Positions 46,233-55,189 of a DNA stretch of 64,000 bases are shown here, in pieces. The notes beneath the pieces were generated by a model. The model saw nothing but the letters and a program-made list of their open reading frames with translations, was not told where the DNA came from and searched no databases. The position numbers and the translations under genes are program-made. Numbering within the stretch: position 1 is the stretch's first letter; every line of letters starts with the position of its first letter. This stretch comes from SCTG01 sp964384595 (GTDB lineage Bacteria; Nitrospirota; Nitrospiria; Nitrospirales; NS-4): positions 4,597 through 68,596 of the forward strand of contig CAYLLY010000004.1 in NCBI GenBank assembly GCA_964384595.1, given 5' to 3'.

Positions 46233-48380
46233 TCAGGAAGAGTATCGATAGTACTGGTGCTTCGCGTAATCGGGAGAAAATTCAGCGCTGACGTTGCTGA
46301 GCACCACGCCGACGATATGAGCCTGCGCATTTTCCAGAAGCGATTTCGCGCGCTGCAGCGGCGTCCGCCCGACTTTTCCGACCTGGTACACCAAGATGAC
46401 GCCGTCCACCTTCGGCCCGATCAGAACGGCGTCGGCAACCGGCAGAATGGGGGGACAATCGAAGATCACCAGATCGAAGTTGTCTTCCAGTTCCGCGATC
46501 AGGTCCACGATGCGCTGGGAATTGAAGAACTCGGACGGATTCGGCGGAAGATGCCCGCTGGTGACGATACTGAGATTATCCACGCCGGGGGCGCTCATGA
46601 CCTGATCAAACCCAAGCTTCCCCAGCATCAGGTCGGCGGCGGTCTGGACAACCTCTTTCCACGGCACATTGCCGACCAGGACCTCGCTCAGGCCCGGCTC
46701 CTGCTTGAGGCCGAGCCGGCTGTGCACGGCGGGCTTTCTGAGGTCAGCATCCACAACCAAGACCCGCCGCCCGTCCTGCGCGATCGTAATCGCCAGATTG
46801 AGGACCGTCGTCGTCTTCCCCTCGCCCAAGCCCGCGCTGGCAAACGCCAGGCTCTTGATCGTCCGGTCCTGACACGCAAACTGCATATTGACCTTCAGCG
46901 ACCGGTAACCCTCCGCGACCACGCCCTTGAGATCAAACAGCGGAGAAAGTCGCCCCAGCAATTTGAGGCTTTCCGGATCAATCGTCTCCGGGAAAGTCTC
47001 TTTGAGTATCTTCTCTGTCTCCCGGTGGTCCTCACGTGGAATGACGCCCAGCACGGGAACGTGCAGAAATGCTTCTACGTCCTCGATGGTGCCGATGGAT
47101 GTGTCGAAGGACTCCCGGACGAAGGCCAGTACAACGCCCAGCAAGACTCCGATGAGAGAGCTGAGGACGAGATTGAGGGTGAGCTTGGGGGGATTTTTGG
47201 CCCCCCCCGGAGGCACGGCGGGCTCGATGATGGACACCTCTTCGATCCGTTCGGCCCCGCGGATCAAGAACTCCTGGTGTTTTTGCTTGAGATTGGCGTA
47301 CAGGTCGCCATTGACCCTCACTTCACGCTCCAAGCTGGCCAGCTCCAACGCAGCCTTGGGCAGGTTGATGTAGCGTTCCTTGTAGCGCCCGATGGAATCC
47401 CGGATGGCGGATTCCCGCTCGTTGAACGTGCGCAACTTGGCTTCCAATTCCTGGACCATCTCCTGCTTGACGCTCAGGATACGGGCGTCGAGCTCGCCGA
47501 CCTGCGGGTGCTTCGGAGTGTAATTGATCAGGAGCGCAGCCCGTTCCGTCGTCAGGTCGACGAGCTTCTGGTTCAGTTTGGCGATAAGCGCCTGGACATC
47601 GTCGGAAAAGACCCGTACCGGTCCGGCCTCCGGAAGCGACTCGCTTGCTCGCAAGAGCTGGAGCTGGTTGGCCACTTCGCGCTTGACCTGGGCCAGTTTT
47701 TCCCGTTCGGACTCCAATCGGTTATAATTCTCAAGCGCCTGACGCGCCTCTTCGTTGAGAAAGACATTGCCTTCCCGCTCCTTGAATGCGACCAGGGCGT
47801 GCTCGGATTTCCTGTAGTTTTCCTCGATCGCCTGCAACTGTCCTTCCACAAAGAGTTTCGCCTCGTCCACCTGCCGGTTCCGGGTGGCGATATTCTCTTC
47901 CCGGTAGGCCTCCGCCACCGCATTGGCAACGGCGGCGGAACGCACGGCCTCGCCGGTCGTTGCGGTGATTCTCAGAATGTTCGTCCCCGTCTCCTGGGAC
48001 ACCGAGACCTGGTTCTTCAGGTCGTACACCTTGGCCAACACATCTTGCGGGGCACGGGCTTCCTTGGGATCGATGTCCTTGCTCACAAATCCGAGCTTCT
48101 GCCCGGCACGCACCAGGACCGGGACGCTCCGGACGACTTCCGTCTGGGTCGTGATGCTGTTGCCTTCCGAGAACGCCATCATCTCCGTCATCAGGCCGGA
48201 CAGCGATGTGGACCGATCAAACTTGACGCGGGCCGATGCTTCGTACAGAAGTTGCGGACGGGCCGCCTGGGCCATGATCCAGGTGGCGCCAAAGACCATC
48301 ACAGTCGTGGACATGATGATCCACTTGCGCTTGCGCACGATCAGCCAATAGTCCCGCAGGTTCAGTTCGTATTGGGCCAT
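46233..48380 (-). CDS. Wzc-like polysaccharide copolymerase with fused BY-kinase
   Basis: 715 residues. Wzz domain with membrane helices near 22-37 and 402-421, a long coiled-coil periplasmic region (about 170-380), then a CpsD/CapB-type tyrosine kinase: Walker A SAGLGEGKTT at 514-523, Walker A' VLVVDADLRKP at 540-550, Walker B LVIFDCPPI. The C-terminus carries Tyr705, 710, 711 and 713 for autophosphorylation. It controls chain length and drives export together with the Wza-like lipoprotein encoded just upstream. It is 12 bp downstream of that gene. Confidence 0.93.
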   Translation of the reverse strand: MAQYELNLRDYWLIVRKRKWIIMSTTVMVFGATWIMAQAARPQLLYEASARVKFDRSTSLSGLMTEMMAFSEGNSITTQTEVVRSVPVLVRAGQKLGFVSKDIDPKEARAPQDVLAKVYDLKNQVSVSQETGTNILRITATTGEAVRSAAVANAVAEAYREENIATRNRQVDEAKLFVEGQLQAIEENYRKSEHALVAFKEREGNVFLNEEARQALENYNRLESEREKLAQVKREVANQLQLLRASESLPEAGPVRVFSDDVQALIAKLNQKLVDLTTERAALLINYTPKHPQVGELDARILSVKQEMVQELEAKLRTFNERESAIRDSIGRYKERYINLPKAALELASLEREVRVNGDLYANLKQKHQEFLIRGAERIEEVSIIEPAVPPGGAKNPPKLTLNLVLSSLIGVLLGVVLAFVRESFDTSIGTIEDVEAFLHVPVLGVIPREDHRETEKILKETFPETIDPESLKLLGRLSPLFDLKGVVAEGYRSLKVNMQFACQDRTIKSLAFASAGLGEGKTTTVLNLAITIAQDGRRVLVVDADLRKPAVHSRLGLKQEPGLSEVLVGNVPWKEVVQTAADLMLGKLGFDQVMSAPGVDNLSIVTSGHLPPNPSEFFNSQRIVDLIAELEDNFDLVIFDCPPILPVADAVLIGPKVDGVILVYQVGKVGRTPLQRAKSLLENAQAHIVGVVLSNVSAEFSPDYAKHQYYRYSS

Positions 48381-48392
48381 GGGTGCTTGCGC

Positions 48393-49247
48393 CTACCGCA
48401 CGGTGATGGTGGGAGTGAGAATGGGTTGCACGTTATTGTCCGACAAAAACTTCACGAGGGCCTCTGGGCTCAAGGACTGCGCGCCCAGGAGGAGCGTGAG
48501 CGTGGGGTTGATTTTGGCAAGGAACGAATTCCAGTCGGCAATCCGTTGGCGAGGCACAAAGACGATGTCGTTATCCTTCAGCACGATATCCTGGCTGCGG
48601 TCACCGTACTGGTACAGACGCTGGATGTCCACGGGGATCACCTCCTGCTTCTTGGCGTCTCCCCTGATCACTCGAACATCGTCCAGCACCGCGACGTCGT
48701 TGAACCCGACTTGGGCGACGAGCTGCCCGACCGATGTTTTGCGATCCAGGTCCACAAACTTCGCGATGCCGGTCAAGAGCGTCCCGGCGCCGGCCCCGCT
48801 GCCCCCACCGATGATATACACCCGCTGCTTGCGCAACTGAAGTTTCTTCTGTTTGATCGCGACCTCAACGCGCGGATTGCGGATAATGGTCGCCACTTCC
48901 TCGGTGAGACGGGCTTCCGCTTCCGGCACGGTCAGGTTTTTCACTTCAACGTCCAGAACCCCCACATAGACCCGCCCATTGTCCCGGACCGTAACCGTTG
49001 ACCGCTCTTCTCCGGCCCCCCGTCTCACCACCACCTCGATGCTGTCGCCCGGTTCGATTTTGGGAGGGCCCTGCTCGGACTCTTCAACATACAGGTCCTC
49101 GGGCTTGACGGGACGGGAATACGGAGACTGCGCGCCAGACGTAAACGGGACCGGCGAGCATCCGAAGGATGGGCTCAGCAATGCAACCAGGGCACAGACC
49201 AATCCGACCGCTCTGGCCAATGAGACAAGACTTAGATGCGCCGTCAT
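48393..49247 (-). CDS. Wza-like polysaccharide export lipoprotein
   Basis: 284 residues. The N-terminal signal ends SPSFGC, an imperfect lipobox with Cys30 as the probable lipidated residue. A Poly_export domain (PKIEPGDSIEVVVRR, then VRDNGRVYVGVLDVEV) and an SLBB-type beta-grasp region (VYIIGGGSGAGAGTLLTG) follow. It would form the outer-membrane pore for the polymer and contact the Wzc-like kinase. The C-terminus (ILTPTITVR) is short compared with E. coli Wza. It starts within a 4-nt overlap with the HD-GYP gene. Confidence 0.9.
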   Translation of the reverse strand: MTAHLSLVSLARAVGLVCALVALLSPSFGCSPVPFTSGAQSPYSRPVKPEDLYVEESEQGPPKIEPGDSIEVVVRRGAGEERSTVTVRDNGRVYVGVLDVEVKNLTVPEAEARLTEEVATIIRNPRVEVAIKQKKLQLRKQRVYIIGGGSGAGAGTLLTGIAKFVDLDRKTSVGQLVAQVGFNDVAVLDDVRVIRGDAKKQEVIPVDIQRLYQYGDRSQDIVLKDNDIVFVPRQRIADWNSFLAKINPTLTLLLGAQSLSPEALVKFLSDNNVQPILTPTITVR

Positions 49248-50278
49248 TCCTGCTGGTCGTCCTGGACAACCTCGGTGATATGGACCAATGACGTCTGGCT
49301 GAGGTTTTGCAGCCGCGGTTCCCGCAGCTCGACATGGCCGGGATCCATGTAGACCTTGACGACGGGCCGGAGCGGATACTGCGGATTCAACTCCACGACC
49401 TCTCCGATCTCACCCGTGTTGAGCTGCACCCGGGTTCCCAAGGGGAACACTGAGAATTGCTGAATCAGACACTTCAGAATTCTCGTCGAAAACGACGCCT
49501 TCTCCTTGACCACCAGTTCGCGTACCGCTTCATGCGGAAGGAACCGCTTGCGGTAAGGGCGGGTATGGAGAAGCGCATCAAACGTGTCGGTCAAGCCGAT
49601 GATCTGCGCGTACTCATGGACCTCCGCGCCCTTGAGCCCACGCGGGTATCCCTCCCCCCCCACTCGTTCATGTTCCTGCACCACGATGTCCGCAAGCCAT
49701 GCGGTCTCCTCCCCTAGCTGGCGAATCGCCTGGGCGCCTTGTTCCGGGTGGCGCTTGATGAGCGTGCGTTCATCCGGACTCAGCGGGCCCTGCTTGTTCA
49801 GAATGTCGTCGGGGATCAGGCACATCCCGACATCGTGCAGGATGGCCGCAAGCCCCAATCGAAGAAGATCGTCACGGGTATACTTCAAACCGATTCCTAT
49901 CTTGATCGACATGATGGACGCGTTGACCAGGTTGGCGATCACCTGGCCGCCCCGCTCGGCGGAAATCGCTTTGACGAGGAGCCGATCGCTCTGGGAGAGG
50001 GAGTCAACAAAGCCCTGCACAACCTGCGTGATCCCATCGAGAGAGAACTTCTTGGCCTGGCGAACGGCCCCCACGATGGGGGACAACTCCATCTCGGCCT
50101 TGGCATGCCATTGGTCGGCATCGAGAATGAGCTGGGCGTCCTGCTCCGCGGCCGCCTGCGCAATACTCGCCTCGATGTTCTTGAAGGAAACGGTTTTCGG
50201 CCGCTCTTTTTTTAACTGGTCCACGCCTTCGACCCGCGGGCTTTCCTGATTCCTTACAAGTTCATTGAGCCGCGCCAT
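49244..50278 (-). CDS. HD-GYP domain protein with substituted active-site residues
   Basis: 344 residues. The HD-GYP region spans about 100-260: HD at 148-149 in AAILHDVGMCLIPDDIL, the Gly-Tyr-Pro at 210-212 in EHERVGGEGYPRGL, and TDTFDALLHTRPYRKRF. HD-GYP proteins hydrolyse c-di-GMP. Here HD-x-Gly-Lys reads HD-Val-Gly-Met and the His-His-Glu pair reads Glu-His-Glu, so a catalytic Lys and one metal-type His are missing. A C-terminal beta-rich tail (GTRVQLNTGEIGEVVELNP) is additional. It may be a reduced-activity enzyme or a c-di-GMP sensor that tunes the polymer locus. Confidence 0.85.
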   Translation of the reverse strand: MARLNELVRNQESPRVEGVDQLKKERPKTVSFKNIEASIAQAAAEQDAQLILDADQWHAKAEMELSPIVGAVRQAKKFSLDGITQVVQGFVDSLSQSDRLLVKAISAERGGQVIANLVNASIMSIKIGIGLKYTRDDLLRLGLAAILHDVGMCLIPDDILNKQGPLSPDERTLIKRHPEQGAQAIRQLGEETAWLADIVVQEHERVGGEGYPRGLKGAEVHEYAQIIGLTDTFDALLHTRPYRKRFLPHEAVRELVVKEKASFSTRILKCLIQQFSVFPLGTRVQLNTGEIGEVVELNPQYPLRPVVKVYMDPGHVELREPRLQNLSQTSLVHITEVVQDDQQE

Positions 50279-50284
50279 AACGGA

Positions 50285-51127
50285 CTATTGGGCCTCCACA
50301 AACGCTCTCTTGACGACCTCCGGGCCAATCTGCGGGCACCGCTCCATGAACCCGATCAGGAGGGCGAGGTCGGCAATGGTATTCACTTTCCGCGGGATGC
50401 CGCCGCTCGCTTTGTACACAGCCGCCACAGCCTTCGGCGTAAACACCACCCGCGAGGCGCCGGCCGCCTGCATCCGAAAGGCAATATACTCTCCAACTTC
50501 GTCAACATCGAACGGCATCAGATGATACCGAATCACGACCCGTTGCGCCAACTGCTTGAGAGCCTCCACCTTGCTTCGTAATTCCGGCTGCCCAAGCATA
50601 ATCAACGTCAGCAAAAACCGGTCGTTGAGCTGAAAATTCAAGAGCAGCCGCAGTTCCTCGAATATTGCCAGGTCGTTGATGGCCTGCGCTTCATCGACCA
50701 CCACGACGGTATCCTTCCCCTTGTTGAGGTTCTCCAAGAGCCGATCGTTGAGCGCATGGATCATGTCCAGCTTCGTCCCGGTCTGGTTGATTCCCAGTTG
50801 GTAGAGAATTTCTTTAAGAAAGTCAGTGACTTCAAAACTAGGATTGGCGACGAGAGCCAAATCGTATCGCTCATGGGCGAGGTGTTGGATCAGGGTACGA
50901 CTCAACAGGGTCTTTCCGCAACCGATTTCCCCTGTCAGCATGACCGCCCCTTTCCGCGCCTCCACGCCGTACAGAAGCCTGTGCAATCCCTCCTCGTGCC
51001 TGGAGGAAGGAAAATAAAAGCGGGGATCAGGAACGTTATCAAAGGGAGCCTTTTTTAGCCCCCAGAAATCTTCATAGTGCAATCTGTACCCCGATCTAAC
51101 ATACGACCCGGTTTTGTACTGTAACAT
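50285..51127 (-). CDS. ExeA/GspA-type AAA ATPase
   Basis: 280 residues. Walker A GEIGCGKT, Walker B VVVVDEAQ, and the FWGLKKAPFDNVPDPRFYF N-terminus of the ExeA/AAA_22 family, which also includes the XrtA (exosortase) associated ATPase. It is the first gene of the minus-strand exopolysaccharide run. The open frame starts at ATG 51127, but no ribosome site precedes it; TTG 51082, with GGGG 6 nt upstream, would start just before the family's usual first residues. Exosortase itself is not in the window, so its role here is not certain. Confidence 0.87.
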   Translation of the reverse strand: MLQYKTGSYVRSGYRLHYEDFWGLKKAPFDNVPDPRFYFPSSRHEEGLHRLLYGVEARKGAVMLTGEIGCGKTLLSRTLIQHLAHERYDLALVANPSFEVTDFLKEILYQLGINQTGTKLDMIHALNDRLLENLNKGKDTVVVVDEAQAINDLAIFEELRLLLNFQLNDRFLLTLIMLGQPELRSKVEALKQLAQRVVIRYHLMPFDVDEVGEYIAFRMQAAGASRVVFTPKAVAAVYKASGGIPRKVNTIADLALLIGFMERCPQIGPEVVKRAFVEAQ

Positions 51128-51146
51128 CTAATAGATACACCGTCAA
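51118..51146 (-). promoter_or_regulatory. Candidate promoter for the exopolysaccharide locus
   Basis: On the minus strand TTGACG (51141-51146) is followed after 17 bp by TACAGT (51118-51123). Transcription would begin inside the open frame of the ATPase gene, which fits a downstream TTG start. The surrounding 51128-51180 is AT-rich, and TATATT lies slightly further upstream as an alternative -10. The comEC stop is at 51205. Confidence 0.4.
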
Positions 51147-51204
51147 GAAAAATATAGCAATAATAATAGGTTGCGCGATTCACCACGGACCCGATCACAA
51201 AACC

Positions 51205-53760
51205 TCACGCCGTCGCACTACAGATTCCGGGTTCACCGAAAAGCCGTCGGAAGTTCCGGACTTCAACATTTTCAGTCCCCCATCCTCCGCTCCCAAACTT
51301 GACTCGTCGCAGACGGCGCCCTGACTCGCAGCTCAACTGAAGGCCGGTTCCCGTTTCCAGCACCGTGATCGCGCCATGCAAGTCCGTTCGCAGGATCGGA
51401 ATCCCGAGTCCGGCATACGTATCCAGCATTACGGGGGACGGATGCCCGTACGCATTCGCGCGGCCGACCGAAATCACCGCCACGCGCGGCTTGACGGCTC
51501 TGAGGAAAGGCTCGTAAACGGATCCCCGCGCTCCATGGTGAGGAACCTTCAGGATGGCAGCCTCAAGCTCTTTGCTCCTGCCGGCGAGCCATAATTCCCC
51601 TTCTCGCTCGATGTCGCCGGTGAAGAGAAACGCCGACTTGCTGCAGCGGAGATTGAGAACAACCGATTGATTATTCAGGTTTTTTTCGCTGATCTGTTGA
51701 GCTGCTCCATCCGGAGAGAAGACCGGATTCAACACGCGAACCAGGCACCTCCCCACCGACACTTCTTCATCCGCGCTGGAGACAGATCGGACCGGCACCC
51801 CGCGCGCGGCGATGGCTTCTTCAAGCCGCCGGAGGAACGCCGCATCACGGCTCACACCGTTCGTCCAGAACTCCCCGATCTCGAACTTGCCCACGACGAA
51901 GGCCAGCCCCCCGACGTGATCCTGCTGGGGATGGGTGGCCACAACCAGATCGAGGCGCCGGATTCCACGATCCCATAGCAGCGGGGCAACCGCCATCCGC
52001 CCGACATCATAGGTATCGGATGCCGCCCCGCCGTCGATAAGGATCGTGCGTCCGTCGGCCGTTTCAACCAAGGCCGCATCGCCCTGTCCCACGTCCATGA
52101 ACGTGAGCCGGACCTTCCCCGGTTCCGGCAGGTCGCGCGGAGCCCAGACCCAGAGGGCCAGCATTCCCAGGACCAACACCCCTGCAGCCCTTCCCACCAT
52201 ACGCCGCCGGCAGAGGAAGCAAGCAGACAGGCACAGGTAAAAGACCACCATCTGCCAGCCGGCGGGCGACGGCACACGGAGTTCCGCGCCCGGCACAGCC
52301 GCAAATCCCCGTACAATCCAGACAAGCGCATCCAGCAACGGTTGCACGATCGCGCTCCCCGCCAACCCTTCCGATCCGCCGAGGAGAGTCCCCAGGCACG
52401 CCAGCAGGCTGGCGGGAAGAACAAGGAATCCGACGAACGGCACAACCAGGATGTTCGACACGCCCCCAACCCACGCCACTTGATTGAAATACGCCGCCAC
52501 AAGCGGAGCGCTGGCCACAGTGACAAGGACGCTCACGAGCAGGACATCCGCCATCCCTTCCTTCATCCGCGCTCGGACCCCGCCCTCTCCGGAAAACGCG
52601 CCGGCCAGGGATTCCCCTTCGCATGGACGCCGCGCTTCCATGACGAGCACAATCACCAGCACAGAGAGAAAGGACAACTGGAACGAGACGTCGAAGGGCG
52701 CCAGCGGGTCCCATCCCACGATCAGCAGCAATGCCAACGCGAGGCCGGTCCCGACACCGTGGGTCCTGCCCAGAAGGGTCGCGGCCAGAACAATGAGGAT
52801 CATAATAAGCGATCGCACGGTGGCCACCTCCGCGCCGCCCAACAGGGCATAGAGCGCCACGGGGAGGATTGTCGCGCCGGCCGCGATGCGTGTGGCCGTC
52901 GTATGCAGGGACACCCGCAGCAGCCACTGCGGCGGAAGGGCCAGGACCGCCCGCCGCACGCACCAGAAGACGACGAGTCCGATTAAGCCGAGATGCGAGC
53001 CCGAGATCGAGAGGATATGCGTGGTCCCGGAAGCCATAAAGGCATCCCGGATATCCTGCGACAGATATCCGGTTTCCCCCGTCACCAGGGCGAGGTACAT
53101 TCCGGCAATCGGAGCCGGCAAAGTCTGGAGAGCCGCTTCGCGGGTCCGGCCCCGCCACTGATCCACACGAGACAGCAGCGGGGAAGACCCCTGTGCCAGC
53201 ACCCGAAAGGCCGACCCGTCCTGACGCAGCGTCACGCTCCCGACCGCTTGGATGCCCGACCGCCGGAGATGGCCGGCATAGTCATAGCCTCCCGGATTCA
53301 GAAGCCCGCCGGGCGGCCTGAGACTCGTTTCAAACTCGATCAGATCGCCGACAACCAAAGGCGGAACCGCCCCTCGAATCGACAGCCTGACCCGGCCGTC
53401 AATGGGGCGCGTCCCGCCCTGTGCGACCAGACGCTGGACGGCCACCACCGCCACGGCTCGGTCCGGCCCGAATCGGACCGGCTCCGCAATCACTCCGATA
53501 AGGTCTGCTTTCCCAGGCCCGGCCAATCGCATCACGGAAGAGGCATCCGCCCGTGCCTGCGCCAGTGAGGCCCCGATCGTGCCCAGAAGAAAGACCCCGA
53601 ACACGACGCACCCGAATGCGGGAGAACAGCGGCCGAGGAAGGAAAGCAGGACGATCCCTCCGAGGAGGAGGATCAGGAAGCAGAGGATGGAAACCGGAAA
53701 GAAGACAGATGTGGACCCGGCAAGGGAGCCCAGGAGCAGGCTGACAGACAGAACCGTCAA
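51205..53760 (-). CDS. comEC: ComEC/Rec2 DNA-uptake channel
   Basis: 851 residues. An N-terminal extracytoplasmic domain is followed by a competence membrane domain (GTTHILSISGSHLGLIG is the family hallmark), about ten helices, and a C-terminal metallo-beta-lactamase-like domain with FMDVGQGDAALVE and THPQQDHVGG. It moves single-stranded DNA through the inner membrane. The start at TTG 53760 has no clear ribosome site, so the exact N-terminus is uncertain. The 44-bp gap to glmM (53761-53804) holds nothing notable. No other competence gene is in the window. Confidence 0.93.
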   Translation of the reverse strand: MTVLSVSLLLGSLAGSTSVFFPVSILCFLILLLGGIVLLSFLGRCSPAFGCVVFGVFLLGTIGASLAQARADASSVMRLAGPGKADLIGVIAEPVRFGPDRAVAVVAVQRLVAQGGTRPIDGRVRLSIRGAVPPLVVGDLIEFETSLRPPGGLLNPGGYDYAGHLRRSGIQAVGSVTLRQDGSAFRVLAQGSSPLLSRVDQWRGRTREAALQTLPAPIAGMYLALVTGETGYLSQDIRDAFMASGTTHILSISGSHLGLIGLVVFWCVRRAVLALPPQWLLRVSLHTTATRIAAGATILPVALYALLGGAEVATVRSLIMILIVLAATLLGRTHGVGTGLALALLLIVGWDPLAPFDVSFQLSFLSVLVIVLVMEARRPCEGESLAGAFSGEGGVRARMKEGMADVLLVSVLVTVASAPLVAAYFNQVAWVGGVSNILVVPFVGFLVLPASLLACLGTLLGGSEGLAGSAIVQPLLDALVWIVRGFAAVPGAELRVPSPAGWQMVVFYLCLSACFLCRRRMVGRAAGVLVLGMLALWVWAPRDLPEPGKVRLTFMDVGQGDAALVETADGRTILIDGGAASDTYDVGRMAVAPLLWDRGIRRLDLVVATHPQQDHVGGLAFVVGKFEIGEFWTNGVSRDAAFLRRLEEAIAARGVPVRSVSSADEEVSVGRCLVRVLNPVFSPDGAAQQISEKNLNNQSVVLNLRCSKSAFLFTGDIEREGELWLAGRSKELEAAILKVPHHGARGSVYEPFLRAVKPRVAVISVGRANAYGHPSPVMLDTYAGLGIPILRTDLHGAITVLETGTGLQLSCESGRRLRRVKFGSGGWGTENVEVRNFRRLFGEPGICSATA

Positions 53761-53804
53761 CGGCCGTACCGCCGGCTCAGGGGGTCGACGTGTCGCAGCC
53801 GGAA

Positions 53805-55160
53805 TCAGGCTTCGCCGACCTCCGTCCTGAGCACATCGGCCAGATGCCGGACGATCTCTTGAACCGTCCCGGAGTCCTGCGCCTCAACCATGATACGGAC
53901 CAGGGGCTCCGTCCCCGAATACCTGACCAGAATCCGGCCGGTCCCGTTCAAGGAAGCCTCATACGAGCGCACCGCCTGCTGGAAGGGAGCGATGTCGGCG
54001 AGTTCCTTCCGTTCGCGGACCCGGACGTTCACCAGCAATTGCGGGTAGAGGGTGATCCGCTCCGTCAACTGGGACAATGTTTTCCCGGAACGACGCATCA
54101 GCGCCATCAGTTGCAGCGCGGAGATCAGCCCGTCTCCCGTAGTATTGTGGTCGAGGAAGATGATATGTCCCGATTGCTCTCCGCCGAAGTTGTAGTCCTC
54201 GGATAACATGCGTTCCAGGATGTAGCGATCTCCCACGGCCGTCCGGACCAGCTTGATGCCCGCGCGCATCATCGACTGTTCCAGCCCCAAGTTGCTCATC
54301 ACCGTGGTCACCATGGTCCGCCGCGCCAGACGGTCGCGGTCCTTGAGATCCAACGCCAGCGCCCCTAGAATCTGATCGCCGTCCACGAGACGGCCGCCCT
54401 CGGACACAAAAACGGACCGATCCGCATCCCCATCATGCGCGACGCCGAGAGCGGCCCCCGCCGCCTTGACGCTCTCTTGAAGGAGACGGGGCTGAATCGC
54501 GCCGCATTCCCGATTGATGTTCGTACCGTCCGGCTTGTCGCCCAGGACCGTCACGTCCGCCCCGAGCTCGCGATAGACATGCGGCGCGACCTTGTAAGCC
54601 GCTCCGTGCGCGCAGTCCACGACCACCTTCAGCCCTTCCAGGTCGAAACCCTTGGGCAGCGACTGCTTCACAAACTCGATGTAGCGCCCTTCGGCATCGT
54701 CGATGCGGAAGGCCTTCCCGATCTCGGACGCCGTCGGGCGGAGCGCATCAATGCTCCCTGAGACAACCAGGTTCTCGATCTGCTGCTCGACCTCGTCCGG
54801 GAGCTTGAGTCCCTCACGGGAGAAAAATTTAATGCCGTTGTCCTCGTACGGATTGTGCGAAGCCGAGATCATGACCCCCGCATCGGCCCTGAGGCTCCTG
54901 GCCAGAAACGCGATGGCGGGCGTCGGCATGGGGCCGACCAGCAGGACATCCACGCCCATGGAGCAGATCCCCGACGTCAGGGCCGACTCGATGAGGTACC
55001 CTGAGAGCCGGGTATCCTTTCCGATGACGATGCGATGGCGACCCGGCCTGGTTTTGAACACATGGGCGGCCGCACGCCCCAGCTTCAAGGCGGTTTCGCT
55101 GGTCATGGGCTCGACGTTCGCCACGCCCCTGATGCCGTCAGTCCCGAACAGCCGACGCAT
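53805..55160 (-). CDS. glmM: Phosphoglucosamine mutase
   Basis: 451 residues, full length, converting glucosamine-6-phosphate to glucosamine-1-phosphate for UDP-GlcNAc synthesis. MRRLFGTDGIRGVAN at the N-terminus, the active-site Ser101 in SASHNP, Asp triad region HDGDADR, NFGGEQSGH (sugar contact) and VRYSGTEPL (phosphate loop). ATG 55160 has AAGGAG 7 nt upstream; the open frame extends to 55349 into folP but is not the start. It supplies precursor for peptidoglycan and for the exopolysaccharide. Confidence 0.96.
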   Translation of the reverse strand: MRRLFGTDGIRGVANVEPMTSETALKLGRAAAHVFKTRPGRHRIVIGKDTRLSGYLIESALTSGICSMGVDVLLVGPMPTPAIAFLARSLRADAGVMISASHNPYEDNGIKFFSREGLKLPDEVEQQIENLVVSGSIDALRPTASEIGKAFRIDDAEGRYIEFVKQSLPKGFDLEGLKVVVDCAHGAAYKVAPHVYRELGADVTVLGDKPDGTNINRECGAIQPRLLQESVKAAGAALGVAHDGDADRSVFVSEGGRLVDGDQILGALALDLKDRDRLARRTMVTTVMSNLGLEQSMMRAGIKLVRTAVGDRYILERMLSEDYNFGGEQSGHIIFLDHNTTGDGLISALQLMALMRRSGKTLSQLTERITLYPQLLVNVRVRERKELADIAPFQQAVRSYEASLNGTGRILVRYSGTEPLVRIMVEAQDSGTVQEIVRHLADVLRTEVGEA

Positions 55161-55189
55161 ACGTTGCTCCTTCCTACGCCCGGACTCGC

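Noticed and set aside
46257..49001. 914-residue plus-strand open frame opposite the Wzc and Wza genes
   Set aside because: It is the complement of two clearly real genes, has shadow-like Arg/His/Asp-rich composition and no motif.
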